Shown: positions 1-9,426 of the stretch, piece by piece
Layout of the letters: every line of letters starts with the position of its first letter
Position numbering within the stretch: position 1 is the stretch's first letter
Origin: Flagellimonas sp. HMM57
GTDB lineage: Bacteria; Bacteroidota; Bacteroidia; Flavobacteriales; Flavobacteriaceae
Length of the DNA: 64,000 nt
Direction of reading: 5' to 3'
Assembly: GCF_021390175.1 (NCBI RefSeq)
Contig: NZ_CP090004.1
Coordinates: forward strand, 62,001-126,000
Notes under the pieces: generated by a model
What the model was told of the DNA's origin: nothing
The model's database searches: none
Seen by the model: only the letters and a program-made list of their open reading frames with translations
Translations under genes and position numbers: made by a program

Positions 1-676
1 GCTCACCCAATGTAAGATATGCCCTTTCCTTTCGGATATACTTTGCCTTGAACTTTATAAACGGGTCTTTGTCCAGCCATTCCATCTTATGGGCTAGGTT
101 TACAAGCTTTCTAAACCTTTCTATGTGTTTCATGACGGTATTGTTCCCCATATCCTTTTGATGGCGTAAAAAACGCTCAAAATCTATGATAAACTTATAA
201 TTGAGTTCGGAAAGGTACATATCCGTTGTTTTGTGTTTTTGCTTCAAAAAAAGAAATATATACTTATGGGTGGTGAAATAGTTCTTCTGTGTCCCCCAAC
301 GCAATGTCTCTTTCATATGTTCATTGTGGTATTCGATAATATCGGTAATGGCATACCTGTTTTCTCCGTTACCCAAAAAATGTGTCTTGACCAATTGAGG
401 AGAAACCAATTTATTTCCGTTCCTTAACTTTTGGTAGCATTCAAAAAGTCTGGAATGTACTCCATCAAGATAGTTGTTCATTGATTTAGGTTCACTGCCT
501 AAACCTTTTAATCTGTTTTTAGAAGCGTCCCAATCTGAAATGGTCACTTTTCTTTTAAGGGAAATCTCGGCGCGTCTACCGTCTACGGTAACACGTGCAT
601 AAAGCGGGGCTTTGCTGTCCTTTTTGTTGGCTAGTTTCAGCCAAAAGAGAACACTGAATGTGTGAATAGTCTGCAT
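1..676 (-). CDS. tyrosine recombinase / phage-type integrase, 3' part cut off by the window edge
   Basis: About 225 codons are present and the frame stays open to base 1, so the catalytic C-terminal domain (R-H-R-Y) lies outside. The protein begins MQTIHTFSVLFWLKL and continues with ARVTVDGRRAEISLKRKV, the arm-type DNA-binding N-terminus common in Bacteroidota integrases. A helical SAM-like core-binding segment follows (residues about 105-200, including YLSELNYKFIIDFERFLR). Such enzymes integrate and excise conjugative elements or genomic islands. The gene points away from a tRNA pair whose 3' end faces it, the usual geometry for an element integrated at a tRNA 3' end. Family assignment is firm; that it is active and mobile is inference. 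Confidence 0.85.
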   Translation of the reverse strand, partial: MQTIHTFSVLFWLKLANKKDSKAPLYARVTVDGRRAEISLKRKVTISDWDASKNRLKGLGSEPKSMNNYLDGVHSRLFECYQKLRNGNKLVSPQLVKTHFLGNGENRYAITDIIEYHNEHMKETLRWGTQKNYFTTHKYIFLFLKQKHKTTDMYLSELNYKFIIDFERFLRHQKDMGNNTVMKHIERFRKLVNLAHKMEWLDKDPFIKFKAKYIRKERAYLTLGE

Positions 677-730
677 ACTTCCATTTTTAAAAATTAAACA
701 TTTCAAAACGAAAGTCAAATCAAAGAAGCT

Positions 731-778
731 CGGTTACCATTTTGAACCATTTCAGAACAAGGTAACCGAATAGGTAAC
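731..778. repeat. GGTTACC inverted/direct repeat cluster upstream of the integrase
   Basis: CGGTTACC (731-738) is repeated in inverted orientation as GGTAACCG (761-768), and a further GGTAAC lies at 773-778. The cluster sits between the integrase start and the tRNA-Pro 3' end, where recombinase arm-type or excisionase sites are often found. The repeat is directly visible; any role in recombination or autoregulation is inference. Confidence 0.35.
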
Positions 779-822
779 TTATTTTACCATATCAATTCAA
801 ATTAAATGATTGCCCTAAAACG

Positions 823-860
823 ACAAAAACTTGATAATCATACGATTACCAAGTTTTTGT
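823..860 (-). terminator. strong hairpin downstream of the tRNA-Ser/tRNA-Pro unit
   Basis: Two 17-nt arms (823-839 and 844-860) pair with one G-T wobble around a 4-nt loop. Runs of A and T form the outer part of the stem, so the minus-strand transcript leaving tRNA-Pro ends its hairpin in U residues. It begins 22 bp beyond the tRNA 3' end and is best read as the terminator of the tRNA transcript. It could alternatively belong to the attachment region of the neighbouring element. Confidence 0.6.
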
Positions 861-882
861 TACTATTTGATTTCATAAAAAG

Positions 883-957
883 TCGGGGTGGCAGGATTCG
901 AACCTGCGACCTCCGCGTCCCAAACGCGGCGCGATAACCGGGCTACGCTACACCCCG
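883..957 (-). tRNA. tRNA-Pro (anticodon TGG)
   Basis: Read on the minus strand, the acceptor stem CGGGGTG pairs with CACCCCG. The anticodon arm is CGCGTTTGGGACGCG with TGG at the anticodon, and the T-arm is GCAGGTTCGAATCCTGC. The discriminator is A and CCA is not encoded. The 3' end faces the integrase gene, so this tRNA is the likely attachment gene of the element. Confidence 0.95.
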
Positions 958-985
958 AGAAGGTTATCAATTGCAAAAAAAATAG

Positions 986-1069
986 CGGAGAGAATGGGAC
1001 TCGAACCCATGCGACACTTACGCGTCGACAGATTAGCAATCTGCTCCGTTACCACTCCGGCACCTCTCC
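986..1069 (-). tRNA. tRNA-Ser (anticodon GCT)
   Basis: Minus-strand cloverleaf with acceptor GGAGAGG paired to TCTCTCC, anticodon loop CAGATTGCTAATCTG (GCT), a long class II variable arm (CGACGCGTAAGTGTCG) and T-arm ATGGGTTCGAGTCCCAT. The discriminator is G, as expected for tRNA-Ser. It lies 28 bp upstream of tRNA-Pro, so the two are probably cotranscribed. Confidence 0.95.
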
Positions 1070-1179
1070 TATTATTTTTATGAACATGCACTGTAAAAAT
1101 GCGGATGCAAATGTACCTTTTCATCCGTAACATCGCAACTATTTTTTTACTTTTTTAAGTAAATTTATCTAAGTAGTTA

Positions 1180-3219
1180 TCAATCTGGATACTCTACTCT
1201 AAGATGATAAATGTTGGTCAGCTTATGCTTCAATACTTTCTTCACCATTTCAATCTCTTTTAGAGTAATGTTAGCGTTTAAAAACTGATTTGCCTTCATT
1301 TGCCCGCTTACAATCTTTTCCACAAATTCATCTATCATTGTAAAAGTGGGGTTCTTCAAACTTTTAGAAGCAGCTTCAACCGCATCTGACATCATTAATA
1401 TTGCTGTTTCCTTGGAAAAAGGTATCGGCCCCGGATATCTAAAATCTTTTTCGTCTACATTTTCCTCTAATTCCTGTTGTTTTTTAAAGAAGTAAAAAAC
1501 TAAAGAAGTTCCATGATGTGTACGTAAAAAATCGATTATCCTATCTGGGAGATTGTTTTTTCGAGCTATTTCAATACCCTCGATAACATGGTCTATGATT
1601 ATCTTGGCACTCTCTCTTGGCGGCAATTCATCATGCGGATTAACGTTAGTGATTTGGTTCTCTGTAAAAAAAGTGGGCTTATTCATTTTTCCTATGTCAT
1701 GGTACAAAGCTCCTACCCTAACCAGCATGGCATTGGCCCCTATCTCATTGGCAGCTGCTTCTGCAAGATTGGCTACTTGCAATGAATGATGAAATGTGCC
1801 TGGAGCCTTATCCGAAAGTTCTTTTAACAATTTGGAATTTGTGTCTGAAAGCTCCAACAGCGAAACATCAGAAATAAGTCCAAATATCTTTTCATAGATA
1901 TAAATCAGTGGTTGGGCAAATAATGTCAAAAGTCCGTTCAACACAAAAATACCGAATAACACCCATTCAATATTCTCAAGATTTCCTTCATGAATTGCAT
2001 GAAAAGCAAAGTACCCAACAATATAAATAAGTGTAATCTGGCCAACCGAAATGAACAGATTGGCTCTCTTGTACAATTCAGAAGCGGTTAAGATGGTAAC
2101 GATACCGGCAATTATTTGAAGAAAAATATATTCAAAACTATTGGGGACCACAAAACCCAATATAAGTACTGTCAGAACATGGACAAATAGTCCCAACCTT
2201 GCATCAAAAAAGTTTTTCAATATTAATGGAAGAATGCACAGTGGTACAACATAAACATAACTATCATTATTTTTCACCATTAAAGTCGTTGCAAAAACCA
2301 TTAGCAATAGGTTCGCAAAAATAAACGTTACCTTATTGTTGTTATTAAATATTTCATTTCGGTATCTTTTTAGAAAAAGGAATAACATGATCAATACCAA
2401 TGCGACCAAAATGATATAGCCCAACAGGATAAAGTAATAGTTGTTTCCTCGCCATAGTTCAGATTCGTACTCACTTTTTAAAGAATCCAATATTTTTAGA
2501 TTCTCGGCTTCAACAACTTCTCCCTTTGCAACTATAAGTGTACCTTCTGTAACATTTCCTCTGGTTAGAGAAATTTTAGAAAGCTCTTCTTCCAGAGCCT
2601 TATCAGAAAGACTTTTATTATAGGACAAGTTTGTTTTTAACACCGAACCTATGAGCTTCATCAAACGTCCGCTACTATTGCCTAAATTTTGGTTTTTTAA
2701 AAGCTGGGGAAGCTTGCCCTGAATACTCTTTGAGGTAAAAATTGTACTTGTTGATGTTATTGTTGCGCGATTTTCCTTCACTAAAAAAATCTCATCGCTT
2801 AAGACTTCTTGGTTTATAAATCCATTTTGATAAATGGAATCCAAAACTTTCTTCCCAATGGCAAAAAGTTGGGTGCGCTGCTCTGTGGTATACTGATTGG
2901 AAGAAAAAATGTTACTAAAACTATTGGAATAATCTTCCAATACATCATCATAAACTCCTTTATTGTAAGCGTAGTAATCTAACTTGTTAGATTTAATCGA
3001 TTGTTGCTCGGACAACAGTTCTTCGTCCGTTTTTTTGATGGAAAAATCGAAAGGAGCATAGAGATTTTCGTATTGCCAAGGTTTTCCTTTCTGAAACTCG
3101 TACTTAAATTTTCCACCTTTAGGGAAAAAGAACACGATCAATGCAACTGTAACCAAATAAAGAAAATACTTGTAGGCAAGCGATTGATGCTTATAAATGT
3201 TGTCCAAAGTTTTTCCCAT
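1180..3219 (-). CDS. PgpH-type membrane HD phosphohydrolase (cyclic-di-AMP phosphodiesterase)
   Basis: 679 aa. An N-terminal membrane segment (about 15-33) is followed by a large extracytoplasmic region, then roughly seven membrane helices (about 260-440) and a C-terminal HD domain with HHSLQVANLAE and HDIGKMNKP. This 7TM-HDED/7TMR-HD architecture is that of PgpH, which hydrolyses cyclic di-AMP to pApA at the membrane. The metal-binding His and Asp of the HD motif (H..HD) are intact. The gene stands alone, divergent from the thiolase gene 113 bp away. The family is clear; the c-di-AMP substrate is inferred from the family because no experiment is visible here. Confidence 0.85.
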   Translation of the reverse strand: MGKTLDNIYKHQSLAYKYFLYLVTVALIVFFFPKGGKFKYEFQKGKPWQYENLYAPFDFSIKKTDEELLSEQQSIKSNKLDYYAYNKGVYDDVLEDYSNSFSNIFSSNQYTTEQRTQLFAIGKKVLDSIYQNGFINQEVLSDEIFLVKENRATITSTSTIFTSKSIQGKLPQLLKNQNLGNSSGRLMKLIGSVLKTNLSYNKSLSDKALEEELSKISLTRGNVTEGTLIVAKGEVVEAENLKILDSLKSEYESELWRGNNYYFILLGYIILVALVLIMLFLFLKRYRNEIFNNNNKVTFIFANLLLMVFATTLMVKNNDSYVYVVPLCILPLILKNFFDARLGLFVHVLTVLILGFVVPNSFEYIFLQIIAGIVTILTASELYKRANLFISVGQITLIYIVGYFAFHAIHEGNLENIEWVLFGIFVLNGLLTLFAQPLIYIYEKIFGLISDVSLLELSDTNSKLLKELSDKAPGTFHHSLQVANLAEAAANEIGANAMLVRVGALYHDIGKMNKPTFFTENQITNVNPHDELPPRESAKIIIDHVIEGIEIARKNNLPDRIIDFLRTHHGTSLVFYFFKKQQELEENVDEKDFRYPGPIPFSKETAILMMSDAVEAASKSLKNPTFTMIDEFVEKIVSGQMKANQFLNANITLKEIEMVKKVLKHKLTNIYHLRVEYPD

Positions 3220-3332
3220 TGACTATACAGTTAGCACCAAAAATAGAAAAATATTAATAAGAAGTGCTGATAACGTTTTGCACCAAAGCTTGTATTTAAA
3301 TTTAGTATTTTCGCAACAGTAAAAAAGCATAC

Positions 3333-4508
3333 ATGAATAAAGTTGTAATCGTATCGGCCGTAAGGACTCCCATAGGAAGCTTTATGGGAGCATTATCCAG
3401 CGTCCCAGCAACCAAATTAGGAGCTACAGCCATTAAAGGGGCCTTGGAAAAAATAAACTTAAAACCAGAAATGGTACAAGAAGTCTTGATGGGCAATGTG
3501 GTACAAGCTGGAACAGGGCAAGCGCCTGCAAGACAAGCTGCAATACATGCTGGAATACCAAATTCAGTCCCTTGTACAACAGTCAATAAAGTTTGTGCCT
3601 CTGGGATGAAGGCCATCATGCAAGCAGCACAATCCATTGCCTTGGGAGAAAACTCGATTGTAGTAGCTGGAGGTATGGAAAACATGAGCCTTATCCCACA
3701 CTATTCTTATATGAGAAAAGGTCTAAAATTTGGACCTGCCACAATGGTTGATGGTATGCAGAAAGATGGCCTTGTAGATGCGTATGACGAAAATGCCATG
3801 GGTGTTTGTGCTGATGCATGTGCCAAGGAATACAATTTTAGCAGAGAGGACCAAGATACGTATGCTATACAATCGTACCAAAGATCGGCCCAAGCATGGG
3901 ATAGCGGAAAATTTGACGACGAAGTAATTCCGGTCGAAGTTCCGCAACGCAGAGGGGAACCGGTCATTGTAAACAAAGATGAGGAGTACGGTAATGTGAA
4001 AATGGAAAAAATTCCGGCACTACGACCTGCTTTTACTAAAGACGGTACTGTCACTGCCGCCAATGCATCAACAATAAATGATGGAGCAGCTGCAGTCGTG
4101 CTCATGAGTTCAGAAAAAGCCGCCGAACTCAACCTAACACCTTTGGCAACCATTACGGGTTATGCAGATGCAGCACATGAACCAGAATGGTTTACGACCG
4201 CACCTGCCAAAGCTCTTCCAAAAGCTTTAAATCGTGCAGGAGTTTCAATAGATGATATCGATTTTTTCGAATTTAATGAAGCATTTTCTGTGGTTGGCCT
4301 TGCCAATATGAAACTTCTAGGATTAAACGATTCCAATGTAAATGTAAACGGTGGTGCTGTTTCTTTGGGCCATCCTTTAGGTTGCTCAGGTGCTAGAATT
4401 ACCATAACCTTGTTAAACGTACTTCAACAGAACAATGCCAAAATTGGTGCCGCTGCAATATGTAATGGTGGTGGTGGTGCTTCGGCAATTGTTTTGGAAA
4501 GGAATTAA
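3333..4508 (+). CDS. acetyl-CoA C-acetyltransferase (thiolase II family)
   Basis: 391 aa, the normal thiolase length. It condenses two acetyl-CoA to acetoacetyl-CoA, or acts in reverse in fatty-acid and ketone breakdown. The nucleophilic Cys88 lies in NKVCASGMKA, the active-site His in GHPLGCSGAR (about 347) and the second catalytic Cys in CNGGGGASA (about 377). NEAF, typical of the family, is also present. The start ATG follows an AT-rich leader with a TATTTTCG element at 3306-3313 that is close to the Bacteroidota -7 box. A cell-wall hydrolase gene follows 18 bp downstream, probably on the same transcript. Confidence 0.93.
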   Translation: MNKVVIVSAVRTPIGSFMGALSSVPATKLGATAIKGALEKINLKPEMVQEVLMGNVVQAGTGQAPARQAAIHAGIPNSVPCTTVNKVCASGMKAIMQAAQSIALGENSIVVAGGMENMSLIPHYSYMRKGLKFGPATMVDGMQKDGLVDAYDENAMGVCADACAKEYNFSREDQDTYAIQSYQRSAQAWDSGKFDDEVIPVEVPQRRGEPVIVNKDEEYGNVKMEKIPALRPAFTKDGTVTAANASTINDGAAAVVLMSSEKAAELNLTPLATITGYADAAHEPEWFTTAPAKALPKALNRAGVSIDDIDFFEFNEAFSVVGLANMKLLGLNDSNVNVNGGAVSLGHPLGCSGARITITLLNVLQQNNAKIGAAAICNGGGGASAIVLERN

Positions 4509-4526
4509 TTCAATCGTAGTAAATAG

Positions 4527-5282
4527 ATGCAATACGGAATTTGCCATCTAAGTGTTGTTCCCATTAGAACACTTCCAGATGATAGTAGTGAAATGAATTC
4601 ACAATTGTTGTATGGAGAATATTTTAAGGTGTTGGAGCAACGGAAGAAATGGAGCAGAATCCGAGTAGCTTATGATCATTTTGAAGGCTGGATACCTAAT
4701 TATCAAATTACGTTGATAGAGGAAGAAGCCTTTAAAACATTAGAAGCTACTTCTAAGGATAATGCATTTTCTTCAGATATTGTCTCCCATATCTGTACTA
4801 CTGACGGAATACTAACGCCTATAGTACTTGGTTCCATAATATCTGCTGCACCTATGTTCAACCATACCTTTGAGGGAGATTCCATAAAAGGGAAAAAGTC
4901 TAAGTTCAATCTTATAGACACAGCGCTTTTATATATGAAAGCACCTTATCAGTGGGGAGGGAAAAGCCCATTTGGAATAGATTGCTCAGGATTCACCCAG
5001 ATGGTCTATAAAATAAATGGACATGTATTAAAAAGAGATGCAGAACAACAGTCCAAACAAGGAGAAGCACTTAGTTTTATCGAAGAGAGCGAACCTGGAG
5101 ATTTAGCTTTTTTTGATAATAGCGAAGGTATCATTGACCATGTTGGCATTATTTTACAAGACAACTATATCATACACGTCCACGGACATGTTCGTGTGGA
5201 TCGTTTAGACCACACCGGTATTTTTAATACACAAGAAAATAAATACACCCATCAGCTTAGGGTCATTAAAAAAATAATATAA
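4527..5282 (+). CDS. NlpC/P60 cysteine peptidase with N-terminal SH3-like domains
   Basis: 251 aa. The first about 125 residues look like bacterial SH3 modules (VPIRTLPDDSSEMNSQLLYG, WSRIRVAYDHFEGW). Residues about 127-250 form an NlpC/P60 domain with the catalytic Cys153 in GIDCSGF, and His in IDHVGI followed by IIHVHG. These enzymes cut peptidoglycan stem peptides, usually between D-Glu and meso-diaminopimelate. No signal peptide is visible, so the protein may be cytoplasmic and recycle wall peptides, like the YkfC group. It probably shares a transcript with the thiolase and ends at a strong bidirectional terminator. Confidence 0.88.
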   Translation: MQYGICHLSVVPIRTLPDDSSEMNSQLLYGEYFKVLEQRKKWSRIRVAYDHFEGWIPNYQITLIEEEAFKTLEATSKDNAFSSDIVSHICTTDGILTPIVLGSIISAAPMFNHTFEGDSIKGKKSKFNLIDTALLYMKAPYQWGGKSPFGIDCSGFTQMVYKINGHVLKRDAEQQSKQGEALSFIEESEPGDLAFFDNSEGIIDHVGIILQDNYIIHVHGHVRVDRLDHTGIFNTQENKYTHQLRVIKKII

Positions 5283-5318
5283 AAAAGCCCCTGATTTCAT
5301 GAAATCAGGGGCTTTTTT
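5281..5318. terminator. bidirectional terminator, perfect 38-bp palindrome
   Basis: A perfect inverted repeat with 19-nt arms: AAAAAAGCCCCTGATTTCA (5281-5299) and its complement (5300-5318). The GC core with A/T runs on both outer sides serves the thiolase/peptidase transcript on the plus strand and the TPR-protein gene converging from the minus strand. It overlaps the stop codon of the peptidase gene. Confidence 0.9.
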
Positions 5319-5335
5319 GGAATCAAGAATTGTTA

Positions 5336-6601
5336 CTATTCTTCTCCTATCAATTTTTTGATTCGCATAAAATTATCTGTATCACCCAAAGCTCCATAGA
5401 TATTTTTCAGTTGTGATAATACACCCTGATTATCTGGATTGGTTTTTAGTGCATCTTCTAATATTTTTGCACCTTCTTGGAACAAATCATCTTTCTTCAC
5501 CTTTAACTCGTCATACTTTGCAATATCAGCTCTTGAATTTCCCAAAGCGTTCATTTCATCTATCAAAGCGTTCCCTTCATTAACATAAGTAGTTGAAAGG
5601 TTTAGCAATGCATTGATATAACCTGGATCTATGGCCAATGTTTTTTTATACGCATCCCTGGCATCTTCCAGATTGCCTTGTTCCATATTGATAACACCAA
5701 TATTGTACAATAAATCTGCATTATCAGGAGCCATTGCTGAGGCTTCGCCCATCAATTCCTTGAACTTGTCCTTATCGCCCATTGCATAATGTAAATTAGC
5801 TTCTCCCAAAACAAGATTAACATCATCTGGTTCTACTGCCCTTGCATCAGAATAAGCGGCTAGAGCTTTTTCATTTTCACCCAACTGCTGGTAGATAAGT
5901 GCAATGTTTTTAACGATTTCAGCTTTTTTTGAAGGTGTTTTTTCTTCTTTTGGGTCTTTGTGTGTTCCCGCTTTAACGTAAAGGTCCCTAGTTGTTAAGT
6001 CCATGGTCTCAGTCTCACCACTTTCTATATTCACCGCAGTGTAGGTAACACCGCTACCGTCATAACCAACTGTTTTGAGCTCATTATAATAGGTCAATGC
6101 CTTTTCATAACTCTGACCATTTACAGCGCTGCTAGCTGCATAATATAAATAAATAGTGTCCTTTGGACTCAATGTATAGCCCATATATAATTTTTCGGCA
6201 GCTTCTTCAAATTTCTTATTGTTGTTATCTTCTACAGCTGCGTTAACTAAATCTGCGGTCATTTGTGACAAACTTTGCGTTGCAACCGATGTATACTTTT
6301 GTTTACCACTTGCCTCTTCTATGGATATAACTTTGTTATAAGAATCGATAGCAGGCTGGAAGGCTGTTGCATCTCCCTTTTTTGCTAAATCTGCATAAGC
6401 ATTTCCCCTTACTGCATAATATTGTGCTTGTAATCTAGGGTCAGCCGCATCGATTAATGAAGCCGCACTTTCCAAGGTAGTCTTGGCTGTTGCCGCATCT
6501 CCGCTTTTTAATGCTTTTTCCGCTGCCTTGATTTCGTTCTTTTGGGCAAGACCCATCGTAGAAACCCCCATGGCGATTAGTATTAAAACTCTAGTTTTCA
6601 T
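5336..6601 (-). CDS. secreted/periplasmic tetratricopeptide-repeat protein
   Basis: 421 aa. The start MKTRVLILIAMGVSTMGLAQK is a typical cleavable signal peptide ending in GLAQ. The body is built of TPR-type helical pairs, clearest at residues about 235-345 (ENEKALAAYSDARAVEPDD, GNLEDARDAYKKTLAIDPGY). TPR proteins of this kind act as periplasmic scaffolds. No enzymatic domain is visible and the partner is unknown. The gene lies directly downstream of gyrA with a 32-bp gap, so it may be transcribed from the gyrA promoter. Confidence 0.85.
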   Translation of the reverse strand: MKTRVLILIAMGVSTMGLAQKNEIKAAEKALKSGDAATAKTTLESAASLIDAADPRLQAQYYAVRGNAYADLAKKGDATAFQPAIDSYNKVISIEEASGKQKYTSVATQSLSQMTADLVNAAVEDNNNKKFEEAAEKLYMGYTLSPKDTIYLYYAASSAVNGQSYEKALTYYNELKTVGYDGSGVTYTAVNIESGETETMDLTTRDLYVKAGTHKDPKEEKTPSKKAEIVKNIALIYQQLGENEKALAAYSDARAVEPDDVNLVLGEANLHYAMGDKDKFKELMGEASAMAPDNADLLYNIGVINMEQGNLEDARDAYKKTLAIDPGYINALLNLSTTYVNEGNALIDEMNALGNSRADIAKYDELKVKKDDLFQEGAKILEDALKTNPDNQGVLSQLKNIYGALGDTDNFMRIKKLIGEE

Positions 6602-6633
6602 TTTGAATTTGGATTATAATTATTAGTGTTTAT

Positions 6634-9165
6634 TTATTCTTTAGTTTCCTCAGATTCATTATCAATTGCCGTGCCATCATCTCCATTTACCTCAATATCA
6701 AGTATTTCAGATTCTTCTACGGCATCTTCGTCTTTCATGACTTTAGCAACCGCTGCGATGGAATCAGTATCTTTTAAATTGATGAGCCTAACACCTTGTG
6801 TGGCTCTGCCCATGACCCGTAAATCTTCGACACTGGTACGAATTGCAATACCTGATTTATTGATTATCATTAAATCATCAGTATCAGAAACATTTTTAAT
6901 GGCAACAAGCCCCCCGGTCTTATCGGTTATTGAAATGGTTTTTACACCTTTTCCTCCTCTATTGGTGATTCTGTAATCATCGATAGTGGAACGTTTACCG
7001 TATCCATTCTCCGAAACTACCAGGATATCGTCCTCAAAGTTATGGACCGATACCATACCAATAACTTCATCATCGTTATTGGCCAATGTAATTCCTCGAA
7101 CTCCAGAAGCATTTCTACCCATAGGTCTTGTCTTGCTTTCTTCAAATCGGATGGCTTTACCGGATTTTAATCCCAAAAGAATTTGGCTTGTACCGGTAGT
7201 CAATTTCGCTTCGAGCAACTCATCTTCATCTTTAATAGTAATCGCATTGATACCATTTTGCCTTGGTCGGGAATACTGTTCCAAAGAAGTCTTTTTGACC
7301 GTACCCTTTTTGGTGGCCATGATTACATAATGACTGTTTACATAATCTTCATCCTTAAGGTCTCTGGTGCATATGAACGCTTTGACCTTGTCGTCTTGCG
7401 CTATATTCACTAAATTCTGGATAGCTCTTCCCTTGGAAGTCTTACTGCCCTCTGGAATTTCATAAACCCGCATCCAGAAACATTTACCCTTTTGAGTGAA
7501 GAACAACATGTATTGATGGTTCGTACCTACAAATAGGTGTTCCAAGAAATCTTCGGTACGGGTAGAGGAAGCTTTCTGGCCAACTCCACCCCTATTTTGT
7601 GTTTTGTATTCTGATAATGAAGTCCTTTTTATATATCCTGCATGTGAAATTGTGATAACGACCTGTTCATCTGGAATCATATCCTCAATGCTCAAATCAC
7701 CTCCTGCAAAATTTATTTCTGATCTACGTTCATCACCATATTTCTCTTTTACTTCAAGAAGTTCATCAGTAATGATTTGCATTCTTCGGTCCTTATTAGC
7801 AAGAATATCTTTTAAGTCTTCAATGGTCTTCAATAATTCATCATATTCTTCACGAAGCTTGTCTTGCTCTAGACCGGTAAGTTGACGCAAGCGCATCTCC
7901 ACAATCGCCTTAGCTTGAACTTCTGTGAGCTTGAAGCGCTCCATCAAACTATTTCTGGCTTCTTCGACGTTGGAAGAAGCTCTTATTATTGCAATTACCT
8001 CGTCAATATTGTCAGAAGCTATTATAAGCCCTTCCAATATGTGAGCTCGGTCTTCAGCTTTCTTCAGGTCGTATTTTGTCCTTCTTACAACAACTTCATG
8101 TCTATGCTCAACAAAATGATGGATAATCTCCTTTAGATTGAGCAACTGTGGTCTGCCATTGACCAAAGCAATATTGTTGACACTAAAAGAAGACTGGAGG
8201 GCTGTGTACTTATAAAGTGTATTAAGAACGATATTCGGAATTGCATCACGCTTTAGGATGTATACAATGCGCATACCTTTTCTATCGGATTCATCCCGTA
8301 TTGCGGAAATCCCCTCTATCTTTTTATCATTGACAAGATCGGCAGTTTTTTTGATCATGTCTGCCTTATTGACCTGATAGGGTATTTCAGTTACTATGAT
8401 ACACTCCCTGCCCTGAACTTCTTCGAAGGTGGCCTTAGCTCTCATTACTACCCTGCCCCTACCTGTGTGGAATGCCTCTTTGACTCCGTCATAACCATAT
8501 ATGATTCCTCCAGTTGGGAAATCGGGGGCTTTAATATGGGTTATGAGTTCATCTATCTCAATATTATTGTTCTCTATGTAAGCAACGGTACCGTCAACAA
8601 CTTCAGAAAGGTTATGTGGCGGCATATTGGTTGCCATACCAACTGCAATACCAGACGCACCGTTTACCAATAGATTAGGAACACGTGCAGGAAGTACCGT
8701 TGGCTCTTTAAGCGAATCATCAAAATTAAGCTGATGGTCTACAGTATCTTTATCGATGTCCGCCAACATTTCGTCAGCGATTTTTCGCATTCTTGCTTCT
8801 GTATAACGCATAGCCGCAGGACTATCGCCATCTACGGAACCAAAGTTACCCTGGCCGTCGACCAACATATACCTCAAACTCCATTCTTGTGCCATACGCA
8901 CCATACTATCATACACAGAAGTATCTCCATGTGGGTGGTATTTACCCAATACCTCACCTACGATACGAGCAGACTTTTTGTGGGAACTATTGGACCTAAC
9001 TCCAAGTTCGTGCATACCATACAATACTCTTCTATGAACAGGTTTGAGCCCATCCCGCACATCTGGCAGGGCACGTGACACAATGACCGACATTGAATAA
9101 TCAATGTAGGCAGATTTCATCTCATCTTCAATATTGATAGGAATTAACTTTTCTCCTTCAGCCAT
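6634..9165 (-). CDS. gyrA: DNA gyrase subunit A
   Basis: 843 aa. This is the DNA breakage-reunion subunit that introduces negative supercoils together with GyrB. The catalytic tyrosine is in [10 protein letters not shown]. The N-terminal winged-helix and tower domains are followed by a C-terminal beta-pinwheel with repeated RxTxxxxYRxxxRGGKG-like blades and an acidic tail (EESETKE). In the quinolone-resistance region, [10 protein letters not shown] places Thr at the position equivalent to E. coli Ser83 and keeps the Asp87 equivalent. Thr at that site should be read as a lineage state, not as proof of resistance. The gene is divergent from clpC. Confidence 0.97.
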   Translation of the reverse strand: MAEGEKLIPINIEDEMKSAYIDYSMSVIVSRALPDVRDGLKPVHRRVLYGMHELGVRSNSSHKKSARIVGEVLGKYHPHGDTSVYDSMVRMAQEWSLRYMLVDGQGNFGSVDGDSPAAMRYTEARMRKIADEMLADIDKDTVDHQLNFDDSLKEPTVLPARVPNLLVNGASGIAVGMATNMPPHNLSEVVDGTVAYIENNNIEIDELITHIKAPDFPTGGIIYGYDGVKEAFHTGRGRVVMRAKATFEEVQGRECIIVTEIPYQVNKADMIKKTADLVNDKKIEGISAIRDESDRKGMRIVYILKRDAIPNIVLNTLYKYTALQSSFSVNNIALVNGRPQLLNLKEIIHHFVEHRHEVVVRRTKYDLKKAEDRAHILEGLIIASDNIDEVIAIIRASSNVEEARNSLMERFKLTEVQAKAIVEMRLRQLTGLEQDKLREEYDELLKTIEDLKDILANKDRRMQIITDELLEVKEKYGDERRSEINFAGGDLSIEDMIPDEQVVITISHAGYIKRTSLSEYKTQNRGGVGQKASSTRTEDFLEHLFVGTNHQYMLFFTQKGKCFWMRVYEIPEGSKTSKGRAIQNLVNIAQDDKVKAFICTRDLKDEDYVNSHYVIMATKKGTVKKTSLEQYSRPRQNGINAITIKDEDELLEAKLTTGTSQILLGLKSGKAIRFEESKTRPMGRNASGVRGITLANNDDEVIGMVSVHNFEDDILVVSENGYGKRSTIDDYRITNRGGKGVKTISITDKTGGLVAIKNVSDTDDLMIINKSGIAIRTSVEDLRVMGRATQGVRLINLKDTDSIAAVAKVMKDEDAVEESEILDIEVNGDDGTAIDNESEETKE

Positions 9166-9426
9166 GCTAAAATCTTGTTGCTTTTTGTGGTTAAAATATC
9201 ATGCCAATATACGCAAAATCACACCTTTCAAAACAATTGCAACTTACTTTATTAAAAAAATTATCAACAGCATTACTTTCAGTTCAGAAATAGTAATAAA
9301 GCTTTGTTAAACAGCGTACAAATTGTACTTTATTCCGACTTTTAATACTAGTTTATCGAATATGGGTACGGTATTTGACCATGGTATGGATACTTTTATT
9401 AATTTTAATTGCTGAAAAGGAAACGT

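Noticed and set aside
888..1130. Plus-strand ORF of 80 aa (MAGFEPATSASQTRRDNRATLHPE...)
   Set aside because: It is the antisense reading of tRNA-Pro and tRNA-Ser; this peptide start is a well-known artefact over tRNA genes.
3302..4405. Several minus-strand ORFs across the thiolase gene
   Set aside because: Shadows of the thiolase coding sequence; no independent start signals or domains.
6634..9165. Thr at the GyrA Ser83-equivalent position as a resistance mutation
   Set aside because: Thr appears to be a common lineage state in related bacteria; resistance cannot be concluded from it.
9409..9426. Earlier TTG start for clpC
   Set aside because: The ATG at 9427 has a purine-rich site before it and gives the conserved family N-terminus.
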